DNA of 64,000 nt from Eublepharis macularius (GCF_028583425.1 NC_072790.1:8848552-8912551), one strand, 5' to 3'; counted from the first letter of the stretch, positions 1 through 11,264 are shown. Numbers and translations are program-made. Notes: generated by a model from the sequence alone, not told the origin.

Positions 1-539
1 GCTGTAGGTTGGTTTTTACTTGATGGCACATGCTTATGTATTAGGGCAGTCAGAAGGTCTCCTGAAGAATATCAGACCCTGGGGGTTGCTCTTGGTAGTC
101 ATTTTAGGAAAGCTCTTCCTGGCCCCAGTGCGGAACTGATGTTATTGCACCAGGCTGCATAGGCCCCAGCCCCCAAGTCTCTCAGCGACGGGGCTGCAAA
201 TCCCAGATTCCGGTGGTGGGGAGCCAACCTGGGCCAGCCCAGCCCTCCTGGGGGTGCCCCTCGATGTGGAACTGAGGGGTGCAGGCACTGCCCCCGAGTA
301 TTTTGTTAGCCTGGTATTTTTCAGGACTGGAAACCATGCTCTATTCATTCTTAGAGTCTCTTCTTTCCTGTTGAATTCTCTACACCCTACAATAGCCCTG
401 CAGAGAAGATTAGCATATCAAGCACCAACCCATATGTAAAAGAACCTCCTCAAGATACAGTGAAGCCTCCCTCCATTAGCATTCCACACCCTGGGAAACT
501 CTTACAGGATGACTCAGCCCAAACCCACCTTCCTGAGTA
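1..539. other. No recognised feature
   Basis: No coding pattern or known repeat is recognised here. Short open frames on both strands show no domain-like composition. Confidence 0.4.
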
Positions 540-790
540 GATATAAATTACCTGCCAACATCTTCTCCACACTGTGACACTGAGAGATCTCTGTCTTTTG
601 GCGCTACACCTCTGAAGATGCCAGTCACAGCTGCTGGCGAAACATCAGGAACTACAATGCCAAGACCACGGCAATACAGCCCAGAAAATCCACAACAACC
701 AATGTTCTCTGGCCATGAAAGCCTTCGACAAAATATCAGACTGTCCAGGTGAAAACTGGACACCTGGCAACCCTGATACTTATACTGGGT
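540..790 (+). repeat. Dispersed repeat, possibly Penelope-like or LINE tail
   Basis: The stretch reads from an ACTGAGAGATCTCTGTC-like segment through GAAGATGCCAGTCACAG and GCTGGCGAAACATCAGGA to an AATCCACAACAACC segment and GCCATGAAAGCCTTCGACA. I recognise this order of motifs as a very common 3'-tail-like repeat in lizard genomes. The class (Penelope-like or other non-LTR) is recalled and not proven here. Confidence 0.45.
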
Positions 791-1479
791 GAGCACTCTT
801 ACTAATAATACTAATATTCGATTCACAGTACCATTATCTCTAAGTCAAAGCTCTGAATTCTCGCTTCGGTACTCAATGTAACTAAACACAGCTTCTCAAA
901 GTTACTAAGCAATTATGAACGGCTTATAGCAAACACATAAGAAATCACTGCTTGTATTAGGTCCACCAGCATACAATTAATTATTAATTATTATAGCTGA
1001 GCTTGGCCGTGCTATCAACTCTGCTTAAGTTTGCCCAGAAAGGGAGAGAAAAACAGCTCCTGTAAGCATCCAATGGTTGGCCAGGCAGCCAGTGGGTTTC
1101 AGAGGTTTTTATAGACTGCCAGAATGGTTCTAATCAGCTTTGACAAGGTTTTACAAGAAATGAGTCTTCACTTCTGATCTTCAGTTCAGACATCGTAAGC
1201 GTCAGAATATGCTATTACAATTCGTTTTACGCGGGGAAGCTTTTTTATGGCTGCAGGTGGTAGCTCAGCTCGTCTCTTCGTGGAGTGCCCTCTGGAACTC
1301 CACTTCTCTTGCTTCCCAGTGCTATTCTTCCCTTCCTCCCGAGTGCTCAGTGGAAATCAAGCCTCTCATTTTGACTATCAAGCATGAAAGCAGCTGAGAG
1401 AGCATGCCGCCACTTGGGCCAGGTAATCACTGAAAAGGCTCGTTCTTCTTCATTCCTCTTATAAACAGTGGGAGGAAAT
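791..1479. other. Unique AT-rich sequence
   Basis: No repeat or coding signal is recognised. A short TAATTATTAATTATTATAG stretch near 979 is simple AT-rich sequence. Confidence 0.4.
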
Positions 1480-1666
1480 AGGGTTGCCAACTACAGCGTG
1501 GGGAATTCCCAGAGATTCAGGGGTGGAGCCTGGAGAGGGTAGGATTTGGGGATGGACCTCAACGGAGTATGGTGCCACAGGGCAGCCATTTTTTCCCGAG
1601 GAATTGGTGTCTGCAGTCTGGAGGTCAGCTGAAATCACCAGGCACCAGCCAGCCACCCTAGCTGGA
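1480..1666 (+). mobile_element. Small MITE, AGGGTTGCCAAC family
   Basis: It starts AGGGTTGCCAACTACAG and continues with GGGGTGGAGCCTGGAGAGGG, GGGCAGCCATTTTTTCC and GTCTGGAGGTCAGCTG, in the order of a widespread reptile non-autonomous DNA element. The right inverted end is decayed (CCACCCTAGCTGG). The element is non-coding; open frames across it on both strands are incidental. Confidence 0.6.
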
Positions 1667-3255
1667 GTCTCGTGTTCCAGAGTGAGCCTTCTTCTGGTCG
1701 TTTTCTCTGGCATGAATCTTTGGCTGGACTTATTTCACTGGCTTGCATGCGTTATGCTGTTGCTCTAATTGCCATGAGTAAATGGACTCAAACAAAAACA
1801 GGCACCCACCCCACAAAACAAGCAGATACCCACCATGATCTTTTCTTGTAGCCAGTGTGTCAAAGAAATCGCCTGCAATCGTGTCTCCTCAGCTGTCAGT
1901 GCAAAATTACCAGGCTTGGTTTAAGTTCAGAGTGCACTGGGAGGGATGTCAGCTGTGATATTGCAAATGCCAAGCGGGCCTCAGATAGCCTGTAAAGATA
2001 AATGAGTCCTATAAAACGTTGCACTCCGCCCGCCCACCCTCCTCGCCTTTAGCACTTCCGCAGAACATTTTAACCTGCATCAAATGCAATCTTACACTAG
2101 GGCTTGGGAGCATCACGCACACTAATAGGAGACAAGTTTTGATGGCATACAGAGGATACTCAGATGCCGGCATGTGCTGCCCCCATTTCAATTTTCTGTT
2201 CCTGCAAGGCTCTTTAGTTGTCAATTAGTGGTCAATCTGCCACCTGGAGAGCTAGTCCCAGCTAGGGAATTTGATCTTTGTCAGAGCTGGTAGAAGATTA
2301 AAAAGGAGACGAGGGAAAATAAGAAATGTGTCCTTCTTTAGTACGTAGATATGTAATAGCTTTTGGAATTGCTGTAGGATCTTGTTGCCCTGCTGTGTTT
2401 CATTGTTGCTACTAGGATGTTTGTCCTTTCACCAATTTGCCACAGTACATCAGGGCTTTGTGACAGAAATCGTCCCTCCCATGCCGAAATCGGAGTGACC
2501 CACCTCTTACTAGAGGCCAAAAAAATCTGAAAAGCTTTCTTTGCCACATTTGAAGCTTATTGTTAGATTATGACAACTGGGACTTTTATGGGGCCCAGCA
2601 GGTAACTTTCACTCACGTTGCCACGGCTCAAACTTTGCAGAGTTTTCTCTTATACAGCTTCCTAGCAATTATTCTGAGTTTCTTCATTGGTTTTCTCAAA
2701 AAGTAATATGAAGCCAGCCCGAACGATGTCAGAGTGTGGCTTGTACTTCCCAGGAAGCCTTTAATGTGTTTTTTCCTGCCCTTGGAACTACATATTTAAT
2801 CTAATTGAGACTAATGTTTATAAACCATATCTAAACCAGCTTTCAAAAAATAAAAAAAACTGCAGGGCAGACACAGCTTCAAATTAGAACTAATTAAGGC
2901 TGAACAGAAAAAAATGAAAACAGCAAGAAAGCACTTTCTTAAAAAATTGAATTCTTGGAGGAATTAAAAAAAAAAGTTTTTATTTGCTTTTGAAAGGAAG
3001 CCAAAGATTGGGAAAGGCAGATTTTCCCAGAAAGGGCTACCATGGAAAAGGCAGCTATTTCTGGTAGATGGCCATTTCCATCTCTACAGTTTCAATCTCT
3101 AAAGATTTTTTCCCATTAATTCTTCTTTGCATATATGCATGCTATTGAGAAACCATAGCATTTCACAATAATACAAATATTTCATGTTGCACTGGAGGAC
3201 TATCATACCAAATCTGTTTATATTCTGTGACAGCTGGTGAAGGTGCTAAGAGAGT
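1667..3255. other. Unique AT-rich non-coding stretch
   Basis: About 1.6 kb with no recognisable repeat, splice-bounded exon or RNA gene. The 2540-3230 part is AT-rich with few CpG and no tandem structure. It might contain conserved non-coding sequence, but only a cross-species alignment could show that. Confidence 0.35.
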
Positions 3256-3256
3256 A

Positions 3257-3335
3257 AACCTAAGCAGGTCTACTCAGAAGTAAATGAAACTTGCTCCCAG
3301 GAAAATGTTCTTAGGAGTCCAGCCCAAGAATGTGA
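3257..3335 (+). repeat. Short dispersed MITE relic (TCTACTCAGAAGTAA)
   Basis: The segment contains CAGGTCTACTCAGAAGTAA followed by CTTGCTCCCAGGAAAATG, the pattern of a common short palindromic amniote repeat. It is degraded and its ends are not clear. Confidence 0.4.
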
Positions 3336-3473
3336 ATCTCTGGTTTAAATCAAACCAGCACCACTTTGACATAAGATTTTTTAGGGTGGCGCCTTGGAAG
3401 GGTAGAGTCTGGGAAGGATGTAAGTTGTGAGTGATGCTCTAGGAATTGTACCTAATCTCTATGGTGTGGTGAA

Positions 3474-3690
3474 GAGTGTTGCCAAGTCATAGCTGACTTA
3501 TGGCGACCCCTGGTGGGGTTTTCATGGCAGGAGACTAACAGAGGTGGTTTGCCCTTGCTTGCCTTTGCCACACTAGTCTTCGTTGGAGGTCTCCCATCCA
3601 ATTACTAACTAAGGCCAACCCTGCTTAGCTTCTGCGATCTGATGAGATCAGGCTCACCTGGGCTACCCAGGACAGGGCAATCTCTATGAT
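3474..3690 (-). mobile_element. 5S rRNA-derived SINE, copy 1
   Basis: On the minus strand the head reads CTGATCTCATCAGATCGCAG, AAGCTAAGCAGGGTTGGCCT and TTGGATGGGAGACC, which follows vertebrate 5S rRNA across its internal promoter region. A non-5S body follows (CAAGGGCAAACCACCTCTGT, then AACCCCACCAGGGGTCGCCA and AAGTCAGCTATGACTT). The 5S gene body is interrupted by SINE sequence and lacks a Pol III T-run terminator, so this is a retroposon and not a 5S gene. Three other copies are in this window. Confidence 0.8.
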
Positions 3691-4125
3691 AAAGTGTTAT
3701 TACTGAGGCTGTTTTCTGGTTATTTCCCCCTACTCCTGCACCTCAAGAGCTTCTCAGGTGTAGAGGATTTGGGCTGAGGAGAGGGGTTTAGCTGCTGTGG
3801 GCTGGCAAATGGCAAGTCCCTCAGGCTGCACCCCCAAATTTCCAGGAATTTTCCAATCCAGAATACCTCAACTAGGAGTACCTCAGCTTGGGCTCAGTGT
3901 TTGCACTTCATCATATGAGCCTACGTATCTGGTGTTTGCTATACATTACAATGTTGGTCCCCAGCATTAGACCCCTTTCCGTCCCCTGCTGAAGACCACT
4001 GTCTGTGTTACATACAGGAGGCTGTCCTGCCCCAGAGAGGGAAAACTGCTACTCACCTGTTCCCACCCTGAGCTGGTAGGAGGACTGCCTCGGCACCCAA
4101 CTGCTGAGAGAGGACAGAGTGCCTA
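3691..4125. other. Mostly unique, with a decayed MITE piece near 3785-3880
   Basis: GGCTGGCAAATGGCAAGTCC and CCCCCAAATTTCCAGGAA near 3800-3850 resemble the right end of the AGGGTTGCCAAC MITE family. The rest is unassigned. Confidence 0.3.
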
Positions 4126-4133
4126 GTCATGAG

Positions 4134-5237
4134 TAGACATAGGAACGAACAGCATTACAAACGGAAAAAACCCACGAACAGCCTGTTTGTCTGTTCACAA
4201 ACAAGCCATTCGTGAGGCCCCATTCTAAACGAACAAGTGGTCATTGCAAGCCTCATTCGTTGTCTTCGTCAGCCGCTCATCAAGCCAGACTGGCACCTTT
4301 CAATCAATTCCCCTGGCAATGGAGGCAGGGACTGAACTCTGTCTGAACTCCTTCTGGCTTTCCTTCTGGCTTTAACCCTTCAAAGTACTTCCAACAGAGA
4401 GTCCCGTTTTTGCCACTGTGAAAAGAAAATGACAGCAAATGGGGGGAACCATGGATCATGCCTTTCCCAGGGAGCAATCTCGCTGAAACTTCGGGAGGGG
4501 GGGGTCTTTGGAGGACAGTGAGGACTATGTCCCCTGCAAATTTGATGGGTATTGGGCATTGGGAGGGTCCATTTGTAACCCCTCAAAGTTGCTTCCAGCA
4601 GAGAGTCCCATTTTTGCCATTGTGAAGAGAAAATGAAAAAAAAGGGGGGGACCCATGGATCATGCCTTTCCCGGGGTGCAATCTCTCTGAAACTTGGGGG
4701 GGGGGGGTCTTCGGAGGACATTGATGACTATGTCCCCTGCAAATTTGGTGGGTATTGGGCATTGGGAAGGTCAGTTTGTAACCCCTCAAAGTAGCTTCCA
4801 CCAGAGAGTCCCGTTTTTGCCATTGTGAAGAGAAAATGACAACAAAGGGGGAGACCCATGGATCATGCCTTTCGTGGGGTGCAATCTCTCTGAAACTTGG
4901 GGAGTCTTCAGAGGACAGTGAGGACTATGTCCCCTGCAAATTTGGTGGGCATTGGACATTGGGAAGGTCAGTTTGTGGGGTGTTTTAAGGACCCTGCCCC
5001 TTGCACGCAGCAGGAAAGGGCACTTTAAACTATCACCTGGCAGGCGGCAGCGGGGAATCCTCCCTGCCACCTGCCAGCTGATAGTTTAAAGGGATCTTTA
5101 AAGGGCCACAAACAACGAACAATGAACATGTTTGTGAACAGTGTCGTGTCCGTTACTGTTCGTTATTCGTTGTTCATGGATGGCAACAAACAATGAGCAG
5201 CTTGTTCAGGGTTTTTTTCCGTTCGTGCCCATGTCTA
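4134..5237. mobile_element. Non-autonomous hAT-like element, 1.1 kb
   Basis: The ends are inverted: TAGACATAGGAACGAAC on the left and GTTCGTGCCCATGTCTA on the right. It is flanked by GTCATGAG (4126-4133) and GTCGTGAG (5238-5245), an 8-bp target duplication with one mismatch, as expected of hAT elements. Subterminal regions are rich in short GAAC/GTTC motifs. No transposase frame is present. The middle holds three tandem units of about 202 bp. Confidence 0.75.
4374..4976. repeat. Three tandem ~202-bp units inside the hAT-like element
   Basis: Units begin near 4374, 4577 and 4779, each with an AACCCCTCAAAGT-like start, then CAGAGAGTCCC, TTTTTGCCA, CCATGGATCATGCCTTTC, CTGAAACTT, GACTATGTCCCCTGCAAATT and GGTATTGGGCATTGGGA. 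They share long identical blocks with scattered substitutions and G-run length changes. Open frames of about 70-110 codons on the minus strand repeat in register with the units and are not evidence of a gene. Confidence 0.85.
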
Positions 5238-5245
5238 GTCGTGAG

Positions 5246-7497
5246 GACTGCCTCTCTCTGGCGATGAGCAGCCCTCATATCCTCTGATCTGAATCTTGGG
5301 AAAGGACAGGATGGGATCCTGCGCGTGAAAGGATCCAACCTGGTGGTTAGGCAGGGAAAGCCTGTTTGTAACTGCAAGTTAAATCACAACCTGAACCCAT
5401 AACTGGCTCAGGTTTAAATACCACAGCGAAGCTTCTCCTGTGGAGACCAGGGCTGCTGTTCAGTTCTTTAAAAGCCACCTGTACATAAATAAATCTTTTT
5501 TTTTATTTTTACAAACCTCCTGCTTCAGGGATCTCTTAGTTCTTCTCACATACCACACTCTGAGTATTTCTTACTCAAATCTTACCACACGGCAGATAAT
5601 CTAAAACTTGATATCAAAAGACCATCTTATGTTCTTGAGAAGGGAAAGTTTACATTTCAAAACAAACCCAGTTCCCAAAAATTATAGGAGGTTAATTATA
5701 GGAGGTGATGTTGATCCCCTCAGTTGAAAGAAAATACCTTTTACAACTTCTAGTCTAAAAAATATTTATTTAATGGACTGTGGTTCAGGCTGCCAAAGTG
5801 ACACAATATTGCTCTCCAGTGTTTTCTCTTCAAGCAACCCATTATAACCCACTGGATTTTAAACAGGCTGTGAATCGCCTAAGTGATCTATCTCTTTCTT
5901 GTATTGGCATCTCCCCCACCCCCCGGTAAGAATTAATTCATCTAAATTTCAAAATAGTTTGATTTGTATCTTCATTGATTAAATGAAAAGTCAGGAGGTT
6001 TGAACTGCATTGATTGATTGAAACAAATGTTAGCTTCAATCAATATGGCACCTTGGAACAAATATACCCTTTGTACACTTAATTAAAAGCAACTTGGCTG
6101 TTTCCCAGCACACTGCACAAGCGCACAGCTAGGCAGGTGCCTGTTCCCAAGTTTGCTGAAAACACAAGTATCACCTGGTTGCAGCATAACTAATATTTAT
6201 CTCATTATTTGCATCAGGGGGAAATGACACGGCAGTGCTTTTAGTGGTGGCTTATTTAAAAACAACCTTTGCCTCTCTGTCAAAATATCTTCACAGCTGC
6301 CCTCATGGAAAGACGGTCCTTTAATACTTTCTACGTAATAAAAATAATAAAAAAGATGAAGCCCAGACTGTATGAAATGAGAGGGAAGTTTTTCTTTATA
6401 TTAAATACTCAGGGGCAATGGGAGAGAAGTGTAAAAACACATGCTGGGCATGAAAAAATGATCTCAATGGCTGCCCTGAGCAGGTGGACTCCAGCTGGCT
6501 CCAGGTGACCTTTTCGACTCGCCTGCTTCATTCCCCTCCAGTGGGGGAGGAAGACCAGGCAGAAGAGAAGCTGGCCAGGCAGGAAATGCTAAGGGAGTGC
6601 TGCATGAGGGGAAGTAGAACCTGACCTGGGGGGGGGGGTAACTAGCGGGGAAAGCAGGAAGTATTTCCACCCCCCTCATGAGTCCGTGTGAGGCCCCCTC
6701 CTCCTCCTCCTTTCAATGCCCCAGATATGAACGGATTGGAAAGAGGAGCAGTTCTGCCTGCAGTTAGGATGAACAAATGGATGGTGAAACAAGCTTTTGT
6801 AAAACAGATATTACAGAAAGAAGGAGGAAAACATTTGTAAAACTTTTTTTAAAGCAAAGTGAGGCCAAACAGGCATGCACAATGCAAGAAATAATGATAA
6901 GTGTGTGTCAGTACAATGTAGATACTTTAACTTTCTGCAGCAGGGATTTCCTCCTCCTTCCCACAGAGACGTCCCCTGCCTTCCTGGCCTCATATCGCTA
7001 CGGGCACCCATAGAACATCCATCCCTAACAACCATCCTCAAGGTGCCACACAGGCTCTCTTCCTCTTGGGCAAGATCTCATTACGCAGCATAAAGTTGCT
7101 GCGTCTTGAAACTGACCATTCAGGTGTCTGGATGAGGCCGGGGGCAGAGCGGAAGCAAAGCAGATTGGCTAAACCCAGAGGAGAAGCCGCCGATTCCTTC
7201 AGGGGTCTAGGAGGAGAAACGAGGGGCCGAGCTTGGCTGTTTTCGGTTCCTCTGGGAGGTGGACCCTGCCGGTTCGGGTGAACCACTCACAAAGCTGCAT
7301 GTTTATTCAAGTTTTATGGCTTCAAAGAAAACAGTGAAAGGGAAAAGAAATACCCCTCCTTTTTTTGGCAACTTGCCTGAAAACAAAACCCCTTTTCTTT
7401 TTTCTGATCAGTTGGCAGTCCTAGAATGGCAAAAGAAGAAAAAAGGCCAAACAGATAGCCAGTGTGATAGAATAGGTCACAGCTGGAGTTTGGACTT
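5246..7497. other. Unique sequence, no gene recognised
   Basis: About 2.2 kb without an assignable repeat apart from T/A runs near 5490 and a G run near 6630. The 5400-5550 part has an AATAAATC motif and could be a decayed LTR, but no paired end is visible. The 6490-6720 and 7100-7290 parts are GC-richer than their surroundings, without splice-bounded frames. Confidence 0.35.
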
Positions 7498-7702
7498 AGA
7501 GCCAAGCTACAAGTGATGCCTGACACAGGTTGGACACTTGTCAGCTTACCTCAAGTTTTGATGGGAAATGTAGGCATCCTGGTTTTACAGCTTGGCTCTC
7601 CATTACAGCTGCAAGACCAGGATGCCTACATTTCCCATCAAAACTTGAGGGAAGCTGACAAGTGTCCAACCTGTGTAAGGTGTCACTTGTAGCTTGGCTC
7701 TA
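7498..7702. mobile_element. Palindromic MITE, GAGCCAAGCTACAAGTG family
   Basis: About 205 bp. The left end TTAGAGCCAAGCTACAAGTG mirrors the right end CACTTGTAGCTTGGCTCTAA. The inner arms also mirror each other (CTCAAGTTTTGATGGGAAAT against ATTTCCCATCAAAACTTGAG), so the whole element can fold into a long hairpin. The same terminal sequence bounds the large foldback element at 25.5-26.4 kb. Confidence 0.85.
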
Positions 7703-7798
7703 AGATGTGGGTTTCAGTTCCCAACTGGTCCTGAAGCTCCCCTTGGACTGCTCACACTCTCTCAACCTAACCTACCTAACAAGACTGTTGTGTGAATA

Positions 7799-7963
7799 GG
7801 GTTCCCAAGTGGCAGGTAGGACCTGAAGATCTCCTGGAATTACAATTGATCTGCAAACTACAGATATCAGTTCCCTTGGGGGGAAATGGCTGCTTTCCTG
7901 TCCTGTCCCCAGGTGTCACCCCCAAACCTCCTGGAATTTCCCAACCCAGAGCTGGCAACCCAA
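7799..7963 (-). mobile_element. Small MITE, AGGGTTGCCAAC family, with target duplication
   Basis: Left end GGGTTCCCAAGTGGCAGG and right end AGAGCTGGCAACCCAA are imperfect inverted copies. The element is flanked by TGTGTGAATA at 7789-7798 and again at 7964-7973, a direct duplication of up to 10 nt that contains a hAT-type 8-bp target duplication. It is related to the copy at 1480. Confidence 0.75.
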
Positions 7964-7973
7964 TGTGTGAATA

Positions 7974-8339
7974 ACACCAGCGGGTATAAGCTAACCAGAG
8001 CCACTGTTCCCCCTGAGAAACGTATCTTTGAATCTGCTTTGGAAAAGCATGATATAGCACACTTGGAATGGCTCCTGAGCATAACAGAGTATTTATCAGG
8101 TGTCACATACGCTGTCTCTTGTTTCATTTTCCATTAAAATGGCTAACACTGATACATACATGCAAGGAAATCATTGGTTTAGATCCAGCAGAGTGTTTCT
8201 GCAGAACTTCTGGTCCCCCCAGGACGGTGGGGGAGGCAAGAGGGGAGAGGCAAGAAAGCCAAGCTCCAGGGATAGAAGAATGTCCACTGGATGCAAGCCA
8301 CTCTTCTGAATGCACTCCGTTATCATAAATGTAATATAT
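7974..8339. other. Unassigned sequence
   Basis: No repeat or exon is recognised between the MITE and the L1 fragment. Confidence 0.3.
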
Positions 8340-8349
8340 GAGCTTTCAG

Positions 8350-8560
8350 GATACAAGGCAAGTTTTCAACGGGGAGGGGGGATATGTTTCTTAGCCATTT
8401 GTTCAATATCTTTTGGTGTAATGTACCATCTAAAAACATCCTGTACCAATTTTCTCTAAGTGTTTGGCTTGCCGTAAATTTTATGCCCTTAGTCCAAAAG
8501 TTTTCCCACGGCTGAAATGTTATTTCTTCTCCAAAATTTTGCATCCACTTTGACATACAA
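8350..8560 (-). pseudogene. L1 ORF2 C-terminal fragment (3' part, element orientation)
   Basis: Minus-strand translation gives WMQNFGEEI, PWENFW, ENWYRMF and ILNKW, matching the region of L1 ORF2 downstream of the reverse transcriptase. It continues the protein where the oppositely oriented plus-strand piece at 8570-9324 stops. It is a dead fragment without a complete frame. Confidence 0.65.
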
Positions 8561-8564
8561 TTAT

Positions 8565-9324
8565 GAAGTATTATGGAGGAGAATTCAAAAAGATCTAGAT
8601 AGATGGAAGAATTTCTGCAATTAAAATGAACATTTTACCGAAAATTAATTTTCTGTTTCAAATGTTACCAATCAGTTTAAAAGATAAGACATTGAAAGAC
8701 TGGCAGAGACAGATAAACCAATTCATATGGAAGGGCAAAAAACCAAGAGTAAGATTTAAGATACTACAAGATGAACGAAGGAGGATTGGCAGTGCCAAAT
8801 ATCAAGTTATACTATGAAGCGGCTGGTCTGGCTTGGATTATGGATTGGATTACAAACCCTAAAAACAGAATAATACGATTCAAAGTGGCTAACCTGCCCA
8901 AAGGGCTACATAATTACCTTTGGGTGAAGAGAAGAGCAAGGACACAGGATAAGAGTCAGGCGATAAGAGGTAGTTTGAGTCAGATTTGGGATTCGGTTAG
9001 AATGAGAATAAACCCTCCAATATCACCAATATTCTCGCCAATTGATGCCTTTTGTGACAAGAATCAGAGAAAAGATCATGATTTTATCATTTATCAAGCT
9101 ATGATAAACTCTCAAGGAAAGATAAAATCATGGCAAGGAATTCGAGACGAAGGAAAGAAAATACAGTGGCTGAGATATTGTCGAGCTGTCTCCAGATCAA
9201 GGATTACAGAGGTCGTTTGAGGGGTCTTACTGATTTTGAAAAGATGATAATGCAGAAAAAGAATCACTCTCTGGGCCAAATTTACAAACTTCTACTGCAA
9301 TATGATTACAGAAACAGAACAAGT
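8565..9324 (+). pseudogene. L1 ORF2 fragment, inverted relative to its 3' part
   Basis: Plus-strand frames read GRISAIKMNILPKINFLFQM, LPISLKDKTLK, FIWKGKKPRVRFKIL, LYYEAAGLAWIMDW and later FEKMIM and LGQIYKLLLQYD. These are the thumb and post-RT parts of L1 ORF2, in order, split by two frameshifts. The next expected residues are found on the opposite strand at 8350-8560. The arrangement is that of an L1 insertion with a 5' inversion. No intact frame remains. Confidence 0.75.
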
Positions 9325-9329
9325 TAAAA

Positions 9330-9615
9330 TTTGTATATTTGTTTGTTTATTGTCTGCCTTTCTCACTGAGACTCAAGAAGATGGATTACAGTGTGAATCA
9401 ATACAGTCAATTTCGAAGACTTAACAATAAAAATGTAACAGGGTCTATACATGCAAAATTGCAAAGATTTAAAAGCAGCCCATAGATATGAAGGACCAAG
9501 GCCATGAAGAGCTTTGTAGCCAATACCTTGAATTGACCTAGAAACTCTCCTAGGTAGCCAATGGAGTGACTGCAGAATGGGAGTAGTATTGATGCTCCTT
9601 CTAGCTCCCGATAAC
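9330..9615 (-). mobile_element. L2-like LINE 3' end
   Basis: On the minus strand the frame reads TTPILQSLHWLP followed by VSRSIQGIGYKALHGLGPSY, the conserved C-terminal block of L2 ORF2 (LHWLP...YKALHGL.PSYL). The 3' tail runs to the GTCTGCCTTTCTCACTGAGA segment near 9352. It adjoins the L1 insertion. Confidence 0.7.
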
Positions 9616-10190
9616 AGCCAAAATTTCAAATTAATGTCCTTCGACACCAAACAGATGTCAGTATTAAATCCTTGGCCAGTTTCTCATCATCCCTATGTTA
9701 AGAGTCTATTGTTTTGTAACAGTCAAAATGGTACCTCTGCTATCATTGTAAAAAATATATATGATGTGGATGAAATTATCTCAAAGTCTATCAGATTTCT
9801 CAGAAACAAAGAGTGGCACTCTTTTATTTCGAGGCATAACCCCATACCAGGTGGAAACGCAGTCCAACTGGTTTATGGTTTCTCCAGTGTAATATAACGT
9901 TAATATAATTTCCCAGGAGGGTTTTACAGATGTGAGAATTTGTAAGTAGTGGATATTTGAGTTCATTAACCCCCAAGCATTTCTTTAGAGGTCTTAAATT
10001 CAGTGTGGGAATTTTTAAAAAAAATGTTCCAGCCAGCATTATTCATTAGGCTATGGAACTCAGAAAGATTCCATCTGTTAAGTATATTAATTTTTTTAAA
10101 AAATGAAACACCCAGTTCCTGTGAATATACATCAATAAGCAAGACCTTTTAATGATGAGATGTAGTCAGAGAAGTATGTCCCTATGACAC
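9616..10190. other. Unassigned, AT-rich
   Basis: A 106-codon plus-strand open frame (9577-9897) starts in the antisense of the L2 and has no recognisable domain. I treat it as incidental. Confidence 0.3.
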
Positions 10191-10194
10191 CGTG

Positions 10195-10258
10195 AAGGCC
10201 CATTTGAAGGGAGGGCGGGCTAGAAATCGAATCAATAAAAATAAAGAAATAAAGAAAT
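10195..10258 (+). repeat. LINE/SINE 3' tail
   Basis: GGAGGGCGGGCTAGAAATCG followed by ATCAATAAAAATAAAGAAAT is the usual terminal segment of L2-related LINE and SINE copies. The body upstream is not recognisable. Confidence 0.45.
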
Positions 10259-10261
10259 AAA

Positions 10262-10680
10262 TAGGACAGGGGTCCCCAGTCTTGTTGAGTCTGTGGGTAC
10301 ATTTAAAATTTTGAGAACAAGGAATGGGCATCAACACAAAATGGTGCCTTCTGGGGGGGGGGAGCCAATCATAAAACTGTAAGTGGTACGTGGCTGTACT
10401 TTGGAGACAGTGTTTATTAATGTGCAGGAAAAAAGTCCCTAAGAAGAAAAATTCTGCCTCCCTGTGCCCTCAAAAGGTTTTTGCTGCCACCTTAGCCTGT
10501 CTTGTTTTAGGAAGGCTTTTTAGAGTTGGTAGTTTGACAGAACAGTCCTTCCCCTCTCTGTGAGAAGGGATGGTTGAGTCTAGCAGCTGTAGTGGCAGCA
10601 AAAGTGAAGGAGCTGTCAGTTCTAGGGACGACAGTCCATGGCAGATAGACCCCCCAAACCCCTCACAGCAAGCACTCCAA
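10262..10680 (+). mobile_element. hAT (Charlie-like) fragment
   Basis: It starts CAGGGGTCCCCAGTCTTG and continues TTGAGTCTGTGGGTAC, TTGAGAACAAGGAATGGGC and CACAAAATGGTGCC, the usual 5' end of Charlie-type hAT MITEs. No matching right end is clear. Confidence 0.5.
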
Positions 10681-10689
10681 TGCATTAGA

Positions 10690-11140
10690 TGAAAAGGTTT
10701 TATTTTAGAGATACAGTAAGTTTATGGCTACATCCATAGACGGGTAAGTTGGCAGGAATGAAGATACAAGCAGATGCACTTTGATATAAGGAGCATGATT
10801 CCCCCCCTCCCTTTGGGCAGTTAGCAACTAAGCGCGAAAATCCCAAAGTCTCATGAGAACACAATAGCTTTGTCTGGGCAGAGAAAGGTAGAAGATTACA
10901 AGGAACCCAACTCCCTCTGTCTCATGTGAAAAGAAACAGGACAGCTGCAAGGTCAACAAGCAGATACCAGAGATAACAGGCTCAGCATTAGTACTTTTGT
11001 TTTTAGGTGGGCCAAGGATGGCATGATTATAATGGTTACGGTATATGAGCATGACATGAAAGCACACAGGATATCAATTCATTGATCAGATCACTACAAA
11101 GAGCAGAGAATATATGAATGGCATGGATGAATGGGAGGCA
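10690..11140. other. Unassigned sequence
   Basis: No repeat or coding structure is recognised. Confidence 0.3.
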
Positions 11141-11144
11141 GACA

Positions 11145-11245
11145 TGACAGGAGCCTCGACTCTTGGAAGCTCCTACCCTGAAAATCTAGTTGGTCTCTAA
11201 GGTGCTACTGGGCCCCAGTCTTGCTATTCCATTACAGACCAATGG
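11145..11245 (+). mobile_element. Partial retroposon, GGTGCTACTGG family
   Basis: GAAGCTCCTACCCTGAAAAT followed by CTAGTTGGTCTCTAAGGTGC and TACTGGGCCCC is the right-hand part of a dispersed repeat seen complete at 17.2, 35.5, 42.4, 47.6 and 53.9 kb. The left part is missing. Confidence 0.55.
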
Positions 11246-11264
11246 GGCTGCCCACCTGAAACTA

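Noticed and set aside
4374..4976. CRISPR-like repeat array
   Set aside because: Three adjoining 202-bp units with no spacers, in vertebrate DNA; a tandem repeat in a transposon.
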